Shown: positions 44,063 to 52,795 of the stretch, in pieces
Layout of the letters: each line of letters begins with the position of its first letter
Numbering within the stretch: position 1 is the stretch's first letter
Source of the DNA: Micromonospora humi
GTDB lineage: Bacteria; Actinomycetota; Actinomycetes; Mycobacteriales; Micromonosporaceae
DNA: 64,000 nucleotides
Assembly: GCF_900090105.1 (NCBI RefSeq)
Contig: NZ_FMDM01000019.1
Coordinates: 44,112 to 108,111 of the forward strand
Direction: 5' to 3'
Translations under genes and position numbers: made by a program
Notes under the pieces: generated by a model
What the model saw: only the letters and a program-made list of their open reading frames with translations
Told to the model about the DNA's origin: nothing
Databases searched by the model: none

Positions 44063-46208
44063 CCGCGAGGCGGGCGCGGATGGCGTCGGCGGGCATCGGG
44101 GGGCCGAACCAGCGGCCCTGGCCGGTGTCGCACCGCAGCGCGCGCAACCGTTCCGCCTGCACCTCGGTCTCCACCGCCTCGGCCGTCACCGACAGCTCCA
44201 GCGCGTGCGCCAGCCGGACCAGCGCGTCCACGATCCGCTCGTCGCGGTGGTCGGCGACCGCGTCCGCGCCGTCGCCCCGGATCCCCTCCACGAACGGGCC
44301 GGCCAGCTTCACGCAGTGGATCGGCAGGCGGCGCAGGTAGGCCAGGTTGGAGTAACCGGTGCCGAAGTCGTCGATGGCCAGCCGCAGGCCGAGGCCGGCG
44401 AGCTGGTGCAGCGCCCGAAGCGGCTCGCCCGCGCTGCCCATCACCGCGCTCTCGGTCAGCTCCAGTTGCAGCAGCTCCGCGGGGAGGCCGCTGTGCTGCA
44501 ACGCCTCGGCCACCGTCTCCACGATCGCCGGGTCGTCGGCCTGCCGGGCGGCCAGATTCACGCTGACCACGGGCGTGGTGTCCGGGTGGGCCCGCCGCCA
44601 CGACTCGGTGTCCCGGCACGCCTGGTTGAGCACCCAGGCGCCGAGCCGGACGATCAGGCCGGTCTCCTCGGCCAGGCCGATGAACCGGTCCGGCCCGAGC
44701 AGGCCCAGCTCCGGGTGCTGCCAGCGGACCAGCGCCTCGACGGCCACCATGGTGCCGTCCAGCAGCGAGACGATCGGCTGGTAGTGCAGCACGAACTCGC
44801 CCCGGTCCAGCGCGGCGGGCAGGTTCGCGGCGAGCGCGGAGCGGGCGATGTCGGCGGCGCTGCGCTCCGGGTCGTACACCGCCCAGCGGCCCCGCCCCTC
44901 CGCCTTGGCCCAGTAGAGCGTGGTGTCGGCGGCCTTCATCAGCTCGCCGACGTTGGTCTCCGCCGCCGGGCAGTCCACGATGCCGATGCTGGCCGAGACC
45001 GCGAGCTGCTGGTCGGCGACCTGCACCGGGGCGGAGACCGCGGCCAGGGCCAGCTCGGCCACCTCCACCGCGTCGTCGAGGCCACCGCCGGAGTCGACCA
45101 GGATGACGAACTCGTCGCCGCCCATCCGGGCCACCACGTGCCCACGGCCGGACACGCAGTCGCTGAGCCGGCGGGCGATCACCTGGAGCAGCCGGTCACC
45201 GAGGTCGTGGCCGAGGCTGTCGTTGACCGCCTTGAACCCGTCCAGGTCGATGAAGCAGAGCCCGACGCGCTGCTCCGGGTCGGCCGCGTCGAAGACGTCG
45301 CCGAGCTTCTCGAAGAACAGCGTCCGGTTGGGCAGGCCGGTCAGCGGGTCGTGCAACGCCTGGAAGCGCAGCCGCTGCTGCAGCTCGTACCGTTCGGTGA
45401 TGTCCTCGATCATGGCGACGGTGAACCGTGGCCGGCCGTCGTCGTACCGGATCAGCGAGACGGCCAGGTCGGTCCAGACGACGCTGCCGTCCTTGCGGTA
45501 GTAGCGCTTCTCCACCCGGGCGCTGTCCCGCTTGCCCTCGATCAACTCCTGGTAGACCTCCCACATGCCGGCCGCGTCGTCGGCGTGGGCCAGCGCCGAC
45601 ACGTTCATCCGGCGCATCTCGGCGACGGTGTAGCCGAGCATGTCGGCGAAGGACTGGTTGACCTCGATGATCTGCCCGTCGACGCCGGCGATGCCGATGC
45701 CGATGGCGGCGCCGGTGAAGACCGCCCGGAAGCGGGCCTCACTGTCCCGCAACGCCTGCTCGACGGTGTCCCGGGCCTGCCAGGCGGAACGGGCGATCCG
45801 CTCCTGCTGGCTGAACACCCGGTCGCGCAGCGCCCGGGCGAACCCGGCGGCGAACGCGCCCTGCACCAGGACGAGGCGTTCCCGCAGCTCGGGCCCCTCC
45901 GGCCGGGCCGGCAGCACCCACTGCAGGAACCGGTCACCGAGCGCCTGCACCGACCAGTCGAGCACGCCCGGCTCGGTGAGGTGCGCCTCCACCAGGGCAC
46001 GCCCCACCTCCTCCGCCGGGCCGGCGGAGAAGGTGGGCGCCAGCAGGGCGCGGGCCAGTCGTTCGGTGAGCGGCACCAGCAGGCGCTCGGTCTCGGCCGC
46101 GCTCATCGGCACGAACCCGATCCGCCGCACCGCCCGGGCCCACTCGGTGGCGTACGCCACCGCGCCGGGCCGGCTGAAGTCACCCCCGTCGTGCTCCGGG
46201 GCGCGCAC
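44058..46208 (-). CDS. PAS-GGDEF-EAL protein (c-di-GMP cyclase/phosphodiesterase)
   Basis: GTG 46208 gives 716 aa. The first 150 residues are a helical region of unknown type. A PAS domain follows (about 150-270, with TVAEMRRMNVSALAHADD). The diguanylate cyclase domain has RMGGDEFVILVDSG near residue 364, a conserved catalytic GGDEF. The phosphodiesterase domain has VAVEALVRWQHPELGLL near residue 490 and IDDFGTGYSNLAYLRRLP near 615. Both active-site motifs are complete, so it may make or degrade c-di-GMP depending on the signal. No membrane segment is present. The upstream methyltransferase gene lies 6 bp away, and the stop lies in a repeat. Confidence 0.94.
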   Translation of the reverse strand: MRAPEHDGGDFSRPGAVAYATEWARAVRRIGFVPMSAAETERLLVPLTERLARALLAPTFSAGPAEEVGRALVEAHLTEPGVLDWSVQALGDRFLQWVLPARPEGPELRERLVLVQGAFAAGFARALRDRVFSQQERIARSAWQARDTVEQALRDSEARFRAVFTGAAIGIGIAGVDGQIIEVNQSFADMLGYTVAEMRRMNVSALAHADDAAGMWEVYQELIEGKRDSARVEKRYYRKDGSVVWTDLAVSLIRYDDGRPRFTVAMIEDITERYELQQRLRFQALHDPLTGLPNRTLFFEKLGDVFDAADPEQRVGLCFIDLDGFKAVNDSLGHDLGDRLLQVIARRLSDCVSGRGHVVARMGGDEFVILVDSGGGLDDAVEVAELALAAVSAPVQVADQQLAVSASIGIVDCPAAETNVGELMKAADTTLYWAKAEGRGRWAVYDPERSAADIARSALAANLPAALDRGEFVLHYQPIVSLLDGTMVAVEALVRWQHPELGLLGPDRFIGLAEETGLIVRLGAWVLNQACRDTESWRRAHPDTTPVVSVNLAARQADDPAIVETVAEALQHSGLPAELLQLELTESAVMGSAGEPLRALHQLAGLGLRLAIDDFGTGYSNLAYLRRLPIHCVKLAGPFVEGIRGDGADAVADHRDERIVDALVRLAHALELSVTAEAVETEVQAERLRALRCDTGQGRWFGPPMPADAIRARLAG

Positions 46209-46214
46209 GTCGGC

Positions 46215-47033
46215 TCACCCGGCGGCGCGGTCGTGCCGGGCGACGCCGCCGAACGCCCCGAATCGCTCCGGGTGCTCGTCCACGTCGGACGGCGAGTCGG
46301 GCCGCCACAGCGGCATGTGCACCACGCCCGGTTCGAGGATCGTCCAGTCGCCGAAGAACCCGCTGATCTCGGCCCGCGAGCGGAGCGTGATCTCGGTGGC
46401 GGTACGCGCCGACAGCCGCTGCGCGTCCAGCATCTCCTGCGGCTGGTCCTCGAACGTGGAGTGCGAGATCACCAGGTAGCTGCCCGGTGCGGCGGCGGCC
46501 CGGAGGGTGGCCAGGACCTCGGCCGGCCGGTCGGCGTCCGGCAGGAAGTGCACCACCCCGGCGAGCAGGATGCCCACCGGCCGGTCGAAGTCGATCAGGC
46601 CGCTGGCCCGGGCCTGGTCCAGGATCAGCTTCGGCTCGCGCAGGTCGGCCAGGATCGCGACGGCCCGGTCGTTGCCGGCCAGCAGCTCGCGGCTGTGCGC
46701 CACCGCGACCGGGTCGATGTCGACGTAGACGATCCGCGCCTGCGCGTTCGCGGCCTGGGCCACCTCGTGCACGTTGCCGACGGTGGGAATGCCGGAGCCG
46801 ATGTCGAGGAACTGGTCGATGCCGGCGTCGAGCAGCACCCGGACCGCCCGGCGCAGGAACTCCCGCCCGGAGCGCATGGTGGCCGCCAGGTTCGGTGTCA
46901 TGGCCGCGATCTGCTCGGCGAGCTGCCGGTCGATCTCGAAGTTGTGCGCCCCGCCGAGGAAGTAGTCGTAGACCCGGGCGGCGCTCGGCCGGGTCAGGTC
47001 GATCTCGGCGGGAAGTCCGTCCGGCGTCTGCAT
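46215..47033 (-). CDS. SAM-dependent methyltransferase, DUF574/Methyltransf_19 type
   Basis: ATG 47033 (MQTPDGLPAEIDLTRPSAAR) gives 272 aa. IDLTRPSAARVYDYFLGGAHNFEIDR is the hallmark of this actinobacterial family. FLDIGSGIPTVGNVHEVAQA is the SAM loop, with an acidic ribose contact in VYVDIDPVAVAHSRELL. The family is present in many copies in actinomycetes; no substrate is known to me. It precedes the PAS-GGDEF-EAL gene with a 6-bp gap, so they are probably co-transcribed. Confidence 0.9.
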   Translation of the reverse strand: MQTPDGLPAEIDLTRPSAARVYDYFLGGAHNFEIDRQLAEQIAAMTPNLAATMRSGREFLRRAVRVLLDAGIDQFLDIGSGIPTVGNVHEVAQAANAQARIVYVDIDPVAVAHSRELLAGNDRAVAILADLREPKLILDQARASGLIDFDRPVGILLAGVVHFLPDADRPAEVLATLRAAAAPGSYLVISHSTFEDQPQEMLDAQRLSARTATEITLRSRAEISGFFGDWTILEPGVVHMPLWRPDSPSDVDEHPERFGAFGGVARHDRAAG

Positions 47034-47149
47034 CGCTCGGTCTCCCAGGTCGTCACCCGCCACGAGGGGCGGATCATGTGGTCCAGCCCACTCTATGCGC
47101 GGACGGCCAGGTACGGGAGATCCACTTGTCGCGATGCCGCCGGTCGGTC

Positions 47150-48355
<1,206 letters not shown>

Positions 48356-48466
48356 CGCGCGCACGTCCTTCGAGGGGTGGGAAGGGCTCGGTCGGCGGGC
48401 CGCCCGCCGGGTCACGGGGGCGCCCGGCGCCAGGATATCCGCGCCCGGAGCGGATAGGTTGGCGGC

Positions 48467-49432
48467 ATGGCCGGGGCCCAGTTCAGCGCAGAGACCAGTG
48501 GTGGCGGCGCGTTCGTCCGCCAGCCCAACCGGTTCACCGGGCGGGTCACCCCGCACTCCACCTCGCCGGCGGGCGGCGGGCCCGACGATCAGGGGCGCTG
48601 GCCGTTGGAGGCGGGCCGCTACCGGCTGATCTGGTGCCGGGCCTGCCCGTGGGCGCACCGGGCCCGGATCGTGCGGAGCCTGCTCGGCCTGGACGAAGTG
48701 ATCTCGCTGGGCACGGTGGACCCGATCCGCGACGAGCGGGGCTGGCGGTTCGCGCTCGACCCGGACGGCTTCGACCCGGTGCTGGGCATCGGGTTCCTCT
48801 CCGAGGCCTACCTGTCCACCGACGCCGACTACACCGGCCGGATCACGGTGCCGGCGCTCGTCGACACGCTGACCGGTCGGGTGGTCACCAACGACTACCC
48901 GCAGCTCACGCTCGACCTCTCCACCGAGTGGCGACGGTTCCACGCCCCGGGGGCGCCCGACCTCTACCCGGTCGAGCTGCGCCCCGAGATGGACGCGCTG
49001 ATGGCGGAGATCCACACCGACGTCAACAACGGTGTCTACCGGTGCGGCTTCGCCACCTCCCAGGAGGCGTACGACGAGGCGTACACCGCGCTCTTCGCGC
49101 GGCTGGACGCGCTGAGCGAGCGGCTCGCCGGCCGGCGCTACCTGATGGGCGACACGATCACCGAGGCGGACGTGCGGCTGTTCACCACGCTCGTCCGCTT
49201 CGACGTCGCCTACCACGGGCACTTCAAGTGCAACCGGCAGAAGCTGACCGAGATGCCGGTGCTCTGGGCGTACGCCCGCGACCTCTTCCAGACGCCGGGC
49301 TTCGGGGAGACGGTGGACTTCGACCACATCAAGCGGCACTACTACGCCACCCACGACATGATCAACCCGACCCGGATCGTGCCGCTCGGTCCGGACCTCG
49401 CCGGCTGGACCACGCCGCACGGGCGTGGCTGA
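48467..49432 (+). CDS. Glutathionyl-hydroquinone reductase-like GST (YqjG/EcmB type)
   Basis: A 321-aa protein. The motif LIWCRACPWAHRARIVRSLL places the catalytic Cys60 in CPWA, the mark of xi-class GSTs that reduce glutathionyl- (here perhaps mycothiol-linked) hydroquinones. The C-terminal helical domain follows, with YLMGDTITEADVRLFTTLVR and CNRQKLTEMPVLWAYARDLF. Actinomycetes mostly lack glutathione, so the natural thiol partner is uncertain. The next gene starts 8 bp before its end. Confidence 0.93.
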   Translation: MAGAQFSAETSGGGAFVRQPNRFTGRVTPHSTSPAGGGPDDQGRWPLEAGRYRLIWCRACPWAHRARIVRSLLGLDEVISLGTVDPIRDERGWRFALDPDGFDPVLGIGFLSEAYLSTDADYTGRITVPALVDTLTGRVVTNDYPQLTLDLSTEWRRFHAPGAPDLYPVELRPEMDALMAEIHTDVNNGVYRCGFATSQEAYDEAYTALFARLDALSERLAGRRYLMGDTITEADVRLFTTLVRFDVAYHGHFKCNRQKLTEMPVLWAYARDLFQTPGFGETVDFDHIKRHYYATHDMINPTRIVPLGPDLAGWTTPHGRG

Positions 49433-50057
49433 GCGCACCGCGCACCGGGTCGCCGCCGCCGGAGCGGCCGGCTGCGTGGTGGCCGGCGCGGTCGCGGTGA
49501 CGATCGCCGTCGTCGCCGGCCCGGGTCCGGGCCCGACCGGGTACGTCAGCGAGGCCGGCGTCACCGACAGCGGGTACGCCGGGGCGTACCGGATGGGGAT
49601 CTTCACGCTGGCCGCGGCGCTGCTGCTGCTCGCCGGGGCGCTGCCGGCGGTGGCGCGGGCGGCGTCCGTGCTGCTCGGCGTCGGCGCGGTCGCCACCGTG
49701 CTCTCCGGCACGGTGACGTGCAGCGCCGGCTGCCCGCTGCCGCCGTTCGAGGCGGCCACGGTGGCCGACCTGGTGCACGGCGGGGCCAGCATCGCGGCCA
49801 CCGCCGCGGTGGTGTTCGCGATGCTGGCGCTGGTCTTCTCCCCCGCGGTCGGTGTCGCGCTGCGGCGGATGGCCGCGGTCGGCGCGGCGCTGGCGTTGCC
49901 GCTGGCCGGCGCGGTCGGGCTGGCCATGTTGCTGGTGGGGCGCGGCGCGCTGGTGGGGGTGCTGGAGCGGGTGTTGCTGGCGGTGACCGCCGGCTGGGGG
50001 CTGGCCACCGCCGTGGTGCTGGTAAGGCGGGGCCCCCTGTTAACGCCTGAGCGATAG
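49425..50057 (+). CDS. DUF998 membrane protein
   Basis: GTG 49425 overlaps the GST end and gives 210 aa with about six hydrophobic helices, opening VAERTAHRVAAAGAAGCVVA. A periplasmic loop contains TCSAGCPLPPFEAATVADLVH, with conserved Cys pairs and His as in DUF998. The function is unknown. The last residues (VRRGPLLTPER) are coded by the first part of a dispersed GGGGCCCC repeat, so the original C-terminus was probably shorter. Confidence 0.8.
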   Translation: MAERTAHRVAAAGAAGCVVAGAVAVTIAVVAGPGPGPTGYVSEAGVTDSGYAGAYRMGIFTLAAALLLLAGALPAVARAASVLLGVGAVATVLSGTVTCSAGCPLPPFEAATVADLVHGGASIAATAAVVFAMLALVFSPAVGVALRRMAAVGAALALPLAGAVGLAMLLVGRGALVGVLERVLLAVTAGWGLATAVVLVRRGPLLTPER

Positions 50058-50107
50058 GCGGGGGCCCCTTTTAACAGACGGGTGTTAACACGGGGCCCCT
50101 CCTTCCC
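50021..50107 (+). repeat. GGTAAGG-GGGGCCCC-TTAAC dispersed element, copy 2 plus a half copy
   Basis: Copy 2 (50021-50077) reads GGTAAGGCGGGGCCCCCTGT then TAACGCC, a 9-nt variable part, and AGGCGGGGGCCCCTTTTAAC AG. A half element in opposite orientation (about 50082-50107, GTGTTAACACGGGGCCCCTC) follows. The first part lies in the DUF998 reading frame and gives its stop codon. Confidence 0.8.
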
Positions 50108-50182
50108 TGCGGGGCGGTGTAAGGGGCGTCACGGGGAACGGTCCTTCCGTGCGGCGGGGCACGGGAGTAGCGTGGGCCGACG

Positions 50183-50260
50183 ATGACCAATGTCTGGTGC
50201 CTCACCGAGCGCCTGTACGTCGATCTCCGACGGCAGGCCAGCGGCGTCTGTCCGGCCTAG
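50183..50260 (+). CDS. Putative regulatory leader peptide, 25 aa
   Basis: ATG 50183 opens 25 codons ending at TAG 50260. The peptide begins MTNVWCLTERLYVDLRRQAS and ends with GVCPA. The core LT-R-x-x-VDL-R-x-AS-x-C matches the actinobacterial leader peptides (typically LTxRxHVDLxRxASAxC) known upstream of sulfur and cysteine genes, in which a Cys codon near the end is used for attenuation. It lies 49 bp before the DAACS symporter start. No good ribosome binding site stands in front of the symporter, which supports translation-coupled control. The family match is from memory and should be confirmed. Confidence 0.6.
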   Translation: MTNVWCLTERLYVDLRRQASGVCPA

Positions 50261-50309
50261 CTCCGCTCCCGACGCCCCCCTTTCCTCCCCAGACCTTGGA
50301 CCCGCCCTC

Positions 50310-51611
50310 ATGGCTTCCGCCCTGCGCAAGATCCCCTTTTCCGTGCAGATCCTGCTCGGCCTCGTGCTCGGCGTGGCGCTCGGCTTCCTCGCCCGCGCCA
50401 ACGACCTCGCCTGGCTCACCAGCACCCTCGACACCGTCGGCGGCCTCTTCGTCCAGCTCCTGAAGCTGGCCGTGCCGCCGCTGGTCTTCACCGCCATCGT
50501 GGTCAGCGTGGTCAGCCTGCGCGGCGTGGCCAACGCGGCCCGGCTGGCGCTCAAGACGCTGCTCTGGTTCGGCATCACCGCGCTGATCGCGGTCTCCATC
50601 GGCATCGGCATCGGCCTGCTCACCGACCCCGGTCGCGGCGTCAACCTGAACCCGGCCGGCGCCGAGGCGCCGAAGACCACCGGTTCCTGGATCGACTTCC
50701 TCACCGGCATCGTGCCCACCAACCCGGTCGGCGCGTTCGTCGAAGGCAACGTCCTGCAGATCGTCTTCCTCGCCCTGGTGGTCGGTGCCGCCGCGCTGCT
50801 GGTCGGCGAGCCCGCCGAGCCGTTCGTGCAGTTCAACCGCTCGGTCCTGTCGATCGTGCAGAAGGCGCTGTGGTGGGTCATCCGGCTCGCCCCGATCGGC
50901 ACCCTGGGCCTGATCGGCAACGCCGTCGCCTCGTACGGCTGGGACCTGCTGGCCCCGCTCGCCAAGTTCACCACCGCCGTCTACGTCGGCTGCGCCCTGG
51001 TGATGTTCGTGGTCTACCCGGTGCTGCTGGTCGCCGCCGGCCGGCTCAACCCGCTGCGCTTCTTCGCCGGCGCCTGGCCCGCGATCGAGCTGGCCTTCGT
51101 GTCCCGCTCCTCGGTGGGCACCATGCCGGTGACCCAGCGTTCGGTGGAGCGCCTCGGCGTCCCCCGCGAGTACGCCTCCTTCGCGGTGCCGTTCGGCGCC
51201 ACCACGAAGATGGACGGATGCGCGGCGATCTACCCGGCGCTCGCCGCGATCTTCGTGGCGCAGGTGTTCGGCGTGGACCTGGGCGTCACCGACTACCTGC
51301 TGATCGCGTTCGTCTCGGTGGTCGGCTCGGCCGCCACCGCGGGCCTGACCGGGGCGATCGTGATGCTCACGCTGACCCTGAGCACGCTGGGCCTGCCGCT
51401 GGCCGGCGCCGGCCTGCTGCTGGCGATCGACCCGATCCTGGACATGATGCGTACCGCCACCAACGTGACCGGGCAGGCCGTGGTGCCGACCATCGTGGCC
51501 GCCCGGGAGGGCACGCTCGACCGGGCCGCGTACGACTCGGCCGGCAAGCGCGACCTGATCGAGCCGGTCGAGCCGGCCGAGAACGAGCGGCTCGCTCCCG
51601 TACCCGCCTGA
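50310..51611 (+). CDS. DAACS (dicarboxylate/amino acid:cation) symporter
   Basis: ATG 50310 (MASALRKIPFSVQILLGLVL) gives 433 aa with eight membrane helices and two hairpins. SRSSVGTMPVT (HP1), FGATTKMDGCAAI (TM7) and LDMMRTATNVTGQAVVP (TM8) are the family motifs. The Arg that reads the side-chain carboxylate is kept. The last Asp of the TM8 motif (NVxGD, position 405 of GltPh) is Gln here, which should affect a sodium site. With the cysteine-type leader it may import cystine (TcyP-like), glutamate or a dicarboxylate. The reading frame continues back to 50190 but the leader occupies this region. Confidence 0.9.
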   Translation: MASALRKIPFSVQILLGLVLGVALGFLARANDLAWLTSTLDTVGGLFVQLLKLAVPPLVFTAIVVSVVSLRGVANAARLALKTLLWFGITALIAVSIGIGIGLLTDPGRGVNLNPAGAEAPKTTGSWIDFLTGIVPTNPVGAFVEGNVLQIVFLALVVGAAALLVGEPAEPFVQFNRSVLSIVQKALWWVIRLAPIGTLGLIGNAVASYGWDLLAPLAKFTTAVYVGCALVMFVVYPVLLVAAGRLNPLRFFAGAWPAIELAFVSRSSVGTMPVTQRSVERLGVPREYASFAVPFGATTKMDGCAAIYPALAAIFVAQVFGVDLGVTDYLLIAFVSVVGSAATAGLTGAIVMLTLTLSTLGLPLAGAGLLLAIDPILDMMRTATNVTGQAVVPTIVAAREGTLDRAAYDSAGKRDLIEPVEPAENERLAPVPA

Positions 51612-51620
51612 TCCCACGCC

Positions 51621-51668
51621 CTTCGGGTGCGTTTCCGGTCGCCGGGGCGACCGGGAACGCACCCGAAG
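51621..51668 (+). terminator. Very long perfect-like hairpin after the symporter
   Basis: Arms 51621-51643 and 51646-51668 pair over 23 positions with only one G-U pair. The loop is only the 2 bases GG, so the apical pairs will open. It starts 9 bp past the symporter stop and ends 20 bp before the next ATG; it is the strongest hairpin in the window. Confidence 0.85.
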
Positions 51669-51688
51669 TCATGACCGGAGGAGAAACC

Positions 51689-52756
51689 ATGAGCGCCCTG
51701 TTCACCCCGCTCGCCCTGCGCGGCGTCACAGTGCCCAACCGGATCGCGCTGGCGCCGATGTGCCAGTACAGTGCCGGGCCCGACGGCCTGCCCACCGACT
51801 GGCACCGGGTGCACCTCGGCGCCCGCGCGGTCGGCGGGGCCGGGCTGGTGCTCAGCGAGGCCACCGCCGTGGTGCCCGAGGGGCGGATCACCCCGCAGGA
51901 CGTCGGCCTCTGGTCCGGCGCGCACGTCGACGCGTGGCGGCCGGTCACCGCGTTCGTCGCCGGTCAGGGCGCGGTCCCGGCCGTGCAGCTCGCGCACGCC
52001 GGGTTCAAGGCGTCGACGTACCGGCCCTGGGCGGCGGAGCGCGGCGGCGTGCCGGACGCCGAGGGCGGCTGGACGCCGGTCGGCCCCGGAGGCGACCCCT
52101 TCGTGCCCGACTACCGCACGCCGGCCGCGCTCGACGAGGCAGGCATCGCGCGGGTGGTGGACGCCTTCGCCGCCGCCGCCGGGCGGGCGCTGGACGCCGG
52201 GTTCGCCGCGGTGGAGATCCACGCGGCGCACGGTTACCTGCTGCACGAGTTCCTGTCCCCGCTGACCAACCGGCGCACCGACGGCTACGGCGGTGACCGG
52301 GCCGGGCGGATGCGGCTCACCCTGGAGGTGGCCCGCGCGGTCCGCGCCACGGTCGGCGAGGCGGTGCCGGTGCTCACCCGGATCTCCGCCACCGACTGGA
52401 CCGACGGCGGCTGGACGGTCGAGGACAGCGTGGTGCTCGCCGGGGAGCTGGCCGCGGCCGGCGTGGACCTGGTCGACGCCTCCTCCGGCGGGGCGTCCGC
52501 CCGCGCGTCGGTGCCGGTCGGTCCCGGCTACCAGGTGCCGCTGGCCGCCCGGATCCGCCGCGACGCGGGCGTGCCGACCGGCGCGGTGGGCCTGATCGTC
52601 GAGCCCGAGCAGGCCGAGCGGATCGTCGCCGACGGCGAGGCGGACCTGGTGCTGCTGGGCCGGGAACTGCTCCGCGACCCGTACTGGCCGCGCCGCGCCG
52701 CCGCGAAGCTGGGCGCCACCCCGGCCTGGCCGGACCAGTACGCCCGGGCCTTCTGA
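51689..52756 (+). CDS. NADH:flavin oxidoreductase, Old Yellow Enzyme (YqjM-like)
   Basis: ATG 51689 has GGAGGAG at -6 and gives 355 aa; ATG 51671 in frame would place that site inside the gene. The FMN TIM-barrel shows MSALFTPLALRGVTVPNRIA, LAPMCQYSAG with the YqjM-type Cys, AVQLAHAGFKAST, HAAHGYLLHEFLSP with the His pair, and TNRRTDGYGGD. It reduces activated C=C bonds of enals, enones and quinones with NADPH. It is transcribed alone between two terminators. Confidence 0.94.
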   Translation: MSALFTPLALRGVTVPNRIALAPMCQYSAGPDGLPTDWHRVHLGARAVGGAGLVLSEATAVVPEGRITPQDVGLWSGAHVDAWRPVTAFVAGQGAVPAVQLAHAGFKASTYRPWAAERGGVPDAEGGWTPVGPGGDPFVPDYRTPAALDEAGIARVVDAFAAAAGRALDAGFAAVEIHAAHGYLLHEFLSPLTNRRTDGYGGDRAGRMRLTLEVARAVRATVGEAVPVLTRISATDWTDGGWTVEDSVVLAGELAAAGVDLVDASSGGASARASVPVGPGYQVPLAARIRRDAGVPTGAVGLIVEPEQAERIVADGEADLVLLGRELLRDPYWPRRAAAKLGATPAWPDQYARAF

Positions 52757-52760
52757 CGGT

Positions 52761-52794
52761 CTCCCGCCCCGCCCTGGGGAGGGCGGGGCGGGAG
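52761..52794. terminator. Bidirectional hairpin terminator
   Basis: A perfect 15-bp stem (52761-52775, 52780-52794) with a GGGG loop lies between the convergent Old Yellow Enzyme and ABC exporter genes. Confidence 0.85.
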
Positions 52795-52795
52795 G

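Noticed and set aside
50190..50309. N-terminal extension of the DAACS symporter from ATG 50190
   Set aside because: The added 40 residues are Ser/Pro/Ala-rich and not like the family start. The leader peptide in another frame explains the region better.
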